Below, piece after piece: positions 61,505 to 64,000 of a stretch of 64,000 bases of DNA. The notes under the pieces were generated by a model, which saw only the letters and a program-made list of their open reading frames with translations, was not told where the DNA came from and did not search any database. Numbering within the stretch: the stretch's first letter is position 1; each line of letters begins with the position of its first letter. The position numbers and the translations under genes are program-made. This DNA is from Thermolongibacillus altinsuensis (GTDB taxonomy: Bacteria; Bacillota; Bacilli; Bacillales; Anoxybacillaceae), in NCBI RefSeq assembly GCF_004341205.1, contig NZ_SLUL01000004.1:186001-250000 (forward strand). Direction: 5' to 3'.

Positions 61505-61915
61505 CTAACTATTATTGATTTCATCAACGATATCTTTAATCGTCACACCTTTTAAATAGTTTAAAAAGTGTTCTTCCGCATTGTGAAAAATGCGAATGAG
61601 TATATTTGATAAGTTTTTACCTATTGGACAATTCTCATTGGAATCAGGGCATTTCGGTACAAGCGTTCCCTCACTAGTGATTTTAAATATTTTGTCCAAC
61701 GTAATATGTTCAGGTGGATCGTTTAAAGAAAATCCGCCTTTTGCCCCTTCTTTGGAAGTAATAATATTTTCTTTCCTTAATATGCTCAAAATTTTCCTCA
61801 ACCTTACTGGGTGGACAGAAACGCTTTGAGCGATGTCTTCACTGGTCACTCGTTGGTTTTGCTTTTGGGCTAGATAAGCGACACAGTGAACGGCAATCGA
61901 AAAATCGCTATTCAT
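61505..61915 (-). CDS. Rrf2 family transcriptional regulator
   Basis: A 136-residue Rrf2 protein: winged helix (RVTSEDIAQSVSVHPVRLRKILSILRKENIITSKEGAKGGFSL), then a region with two cysteines, CPDSNENC (about residues 89-96). This is fewer than the three cysteines of iron-sulfur members such as NsrR or IscR, and closer to YwnA-like proteins. It may be thiol- or redox-responsive. AGGAGG precedes ATG 61915, and a palindromic operator lies 20 bases upstream. Confidence 0.9.
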   Translation of the reverse strand: MNSDFSIAVHCVAYLAQKQNQRVTSEDIAQSVSVHPVRLRKILSILRKENIITSKEGAKGGFSLNDPPEHITLDKIFKITSEGTLVPKCPDSNENCPIGKNLSNILIRIFHNAEEHFLNYLKGVTIKDIVDEINNS

Positions 61916-61934
61916 AATGAACCTTCCTCCTAAA

Positions 61935-61953
61935 TGTAATAATAATGATTACA
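61935..61953. promoter_or_regulatory. likely Rrf2 autoregulatory operator
   Basis: TGTAAT and ATTACA separated by seven bases, 20 bases upstream of the rrf2-type gene start. Confidence 0.5.
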
Positions 61954-62106
61954 GTTTATATTGTCAACTCGTAATTAAGTGAATAAAGTTTTGTTTCCGC
62001 CCCCTCATGGCATGTACTCTTATTTTACTCCTTCTTTCAAGATTAATCTAATAGGTGTCCGATAAAGCAGTGGGCGTGTTGTCTTGTTGTCCACACTATA
62101 AACGAA

Positions 62107-62131
62107 AAAATCGGCCTCATGGACCGATTTT
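62107..62131 (-). terminator. terminator of the dynamin-like GTPase gene
   Basis: AAAATCGG / CCGATTTT stem, 9-base loop, TTTTTT flank on both strands. Confidence 0.8.
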
Positions 62132-62145
62132 TTCGCTAAATCTCA

Positions 62146-64000
62146 TTATGCGTGAAAAACTCCTTTTGCGGAAATGGTAATCCACTCGTATTGGCGGAGT
62201 TTTACTTCAAACAATGTTAGCGGATCGCGGTACGTTTCCGGATTCGATCTCATTTTCTCCAGCTCTTCTTCTTTTTCCTCGATTTCTTTTTTCGTTTCTT
62301 CTACAGCTTGATTCAATACGACAAACGGATTTCGGAAGAAGAACGAAATATCTCGTTCCAGTGATTTCTCAAACAATTCAAATGGCAGAAGCAACTGGTT
62401 CATAATGGATTCGGCAACGTCTAAATAATCCTGATTTTCAACAAACTGCTTGTATTTGTGATATAGCATCTCATTGTTTTGCTGGAAGACTCCAAACAAC
62501 CTGCCGGCACTTTTCAATAAAATTTGATACGGTGTACGGCGGAGAAAAATATTTACCTTCTCCATTTGCACGCCGCTCGTCATCCGGTCTGCATCACGGA
62601 GCCAGTCATCAAGCACTTTAAAGTCGCAATTCAGCTTAAGCCGCTCTTCCCCATACATCCCATTAAATCCATCGCTTATTTCATCCAGGAAAGATTGACA
62701 TTGATTCAGTTCATCATTTGCTTTTAAAATCCATTCCTGAAGAGAACGATAAAGTTCAGGCAAGACCTTATCAGTTACATAAGCATGTGCTCTCCGGTTC
62801 ATCTCATCATTTAGTTCAAAGTGAATGTTACGGAAATCACTGTCTTCTTGAATCAGATCAGAACATTCTTGTAAAATTTTTGGAATATTTTCCGATAGAT
62901 CCGCTCTGATTTCCTCCAAGACTTTACGGAACGTTCTCGTGATCATTCGCGTTTTTTCTTCTTTCAAATCAGTTAATTGATTGATTGCGCCACTTAGCTT
63001 TGTAGCCATTTCTTCATTCCATTTAATGGACTCGACCAGGCTTTTTTCCATTTCCGTCCATTTATCTAATAAATGCCTGATTAATTTACGAATAAAGATT
63101 AATATTTTTTCAATTCGATCCTCTTCAGCAATTGGTCGGTTCAAGTCTTTCAAGAACTCTGCTAGATCATTTTGTTGTTTTCTGCTTCTTAAATGTGATG
63201 AATAGGCAAACACCTGAGCACGAGGAAGAAATTCCCGAACTCTCGAACGAGTATCCTCAACAATTTGGGCAGCTTCTTGTTCATCGTAAATTTCATCAAT
63301 TTTATTGAGCAGAAAATGAATTGGAAGATTAGGCGCATATTTCCGAATCTGCATTATAATCTCTTGTTCTTTTTCGGTAAAAGGATCGTTCGCATCAAGA
63401 ACAAATAATAAACTGTCGGCAAAATGCAGATATTCCAACGCTTCGCCTTCCATACGATTACGGTCGCTAAATCCAGGCGTATCAATAAGAGCCAGCCTGT
63501 TTTCCTGCAAAATTGGCGATGGCAGAGAAAACTCAATAATCGCATTGTTAAAAGCCTTATTCAGCCGTCTATCTACTGCCTCCTGGAATTCATGGAAACC
63601 TGAAAATGTTGTTAATTCTTCATCGGATATTTTTCTAATCTCCGTCTCATCATCCCCCTTAAATACAATGACGGAAGATGTCGGAACGGTTAGGATATTT
63701 TCTCCGAGGACCGAATTGATAAAAGAAGACTTTCCATTTCCGGAAGTTCCAGCAACCAATAAATGATGTGTTTGAAAATCAACCAGTTCTCGGATGATCC
63801 ATCTGAAGCGGTGACCTGGATCAACATGCTGCTCCTCCGCCCATTTTACGATGGAATCGAATAATGTTAGGCTGTATTCCAAACCGTCTGTCTCATTGCG
63901 AGAATGGAAAATAAGATTTTCGGCATCATTGACAACCTCTGGGCTAATGCTGGATGGAAATTTCTCGCTCCACGCCAATACCGCCGCAGAAGCGAATAAA
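62146..64000 (-). CDS. dynamin-like large GTPase, N-terminus beyond the window
   Basis: At least 617 codons are open to the window edge. Numbering from TTG 63978, G1 is GTSGNGKSS (77-85), G2 lies in TVPTSS (97-102), G3 DTPG (166-169) and G4 NKID (225-228). About 350 residues of charged helix follow. The G1 motif with a second serine and the PTS switch resemble bacterial dynamin-like and YfjP-type GTPases. No transmembrane paddle is obvious. The frame continues upstream (FASAAVLAWSEKF), so the start is outside. Its partner and role are unknown. Confidence 0.8.
   Translation of the reverse strand, partial: LFASAAVLAWSEKFPSSISPEVVNDAENLIFHSRNETDGLEYSLTLFDSIVKWAEEQHVDPGHRFRWIIRELVDFQTHHLLVAGTSGNGKSSFINSVLGENILTVPTSSVIVFKGDDETEIRKISDEELTTFSGFHEFQEAVDRRLNKAFNNAIIEFSLPSPILQENRLALIDTPGFSDRNRMEGEALEYLHFADSLLFVLDANDPFTEKEQEIIMQIRKYAPNLPIHFLLNKIDEIYDEQEAAQIVEDTRSRVREFLPRAQVFAYSSHLRSRKQQNDLAEFLKDLNRPIAEEDRIEKILIFIRKLIRHLLDKWTEMEKSLVESIKWNEEMATKLSGAINQLTDLKEEKTRMITRTFRKVLEEIRADLSENIPKILQECSDLIQEDSDFRNIHFELNDEMNRRAHAYVTDKVLPELYRSLQEWILKANDELNQCQSFLDEISDGFNGMYGEERLKLNCDFKVLDDWLRDADRMTSGVQMEKVNIFLRRTPYQILLKSAGRLFGVFQQNNEMLYHKYKQFVENQDYLDVAESIMNQLLLPFELFEKSLERDISFFFRNPFVVLNQAVEETKKEIEEKEEELEKMRSNPETYRDPLTLFEVKLRQYEWITISAKGVFHA

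Overview
The window looks like a chromosomal segment of a thermophilic or moderately thermophilic spore-forming Bacillaceae, most likely of the Anoxybacillus/Geobacillus group. The reasons are a small acid-soluble spore protein, SpoVR, PrkA and YhbH homologues, many AGGAGG-type ribosome binding sites with TTG or GTG starts, moderate GC, and blocks of genes in the same neighbourhoods as the Bacillus subtilis yhb, yhc, yhd, yhe, yug, yrk, yko and ydb genes. No rRNA, prophage, transposase or CRISPR array was seen. The species call is inference from gene content, not from a marker gene.

Layout. 0-9 kb: yheA/yheB, a PucR-type regulator, the sugar ABC ATPase msmX, a spore protein preceded by a tRNA-like folded element, the cystine transporter tcyABC and a CNNM/CorC membrane protein. 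9-14 kb: a structured repeat, then an HMP/thiamine salvage operon (tenA-ykoE-ykoD-ykoC-thiD) behind a TPP riboswitch and intrinsic terminator. 14-21.5 kb: ywbD methyltransferase, small proteins, a PepSY protein, a GH13 alpha-glucosidase with a cre site, and a MarR/MFS efflux pair. 21.5-25.8 kb: spoVR followed by an AT-rich patch with decayed genes and an orphan repeat. 25.8-36.6 kb: hflKC, ogt, yhdB, an SDR, pgcA, yhcV, bdbC plus a thioredoxin, yhcU/yhcT and yugS/yugP.

36.7-41 kb holds a reactive-sulfur cluster: DsrE, rhodanese-persulfide dioxygenase, glutaredoxin, a TauE exporter, TusA, a TusA-rhodanese fusion and a rhodanese. Four near-identical 16-bp CsoR/CstR-like operators precede its transcription units, although no such repressor lies in the window. 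41-46.1 kb is a complete C4-dicarboxylate uptake and sensing locus (dctP, dctB, dctS, dctR) with a perfect cre at dctP. 46-54.6 kb: a LacI regulator, several small proteins, yhbH and prkA (both with sigma-E-like promoters), trmL, yhbB, queG and a B3/4-domain protein. 54.6-55.1 kb: tRNA-Gly(TCC) followed by a 158-bp tandem array that repeats its 5' half. 55.2-64 kb: accessory genes (lipoprotein, a frameshifted LysE exporter, TauE-like, isomerase, yhfK, LLM oxidoreductase), mnmA, an Rrf2 regulator and a dynamin-like GTPase cut by the window end.

The most unusual material is non-coding: two long cloverleaf repeats with compensatory changes (9.2 and 31.9 kb), the tRNA-like fold before the spore-protein gene, the tRNA-Gly half-gene array, and two solo copies of an IS605/omegaRNA-like hairpin.
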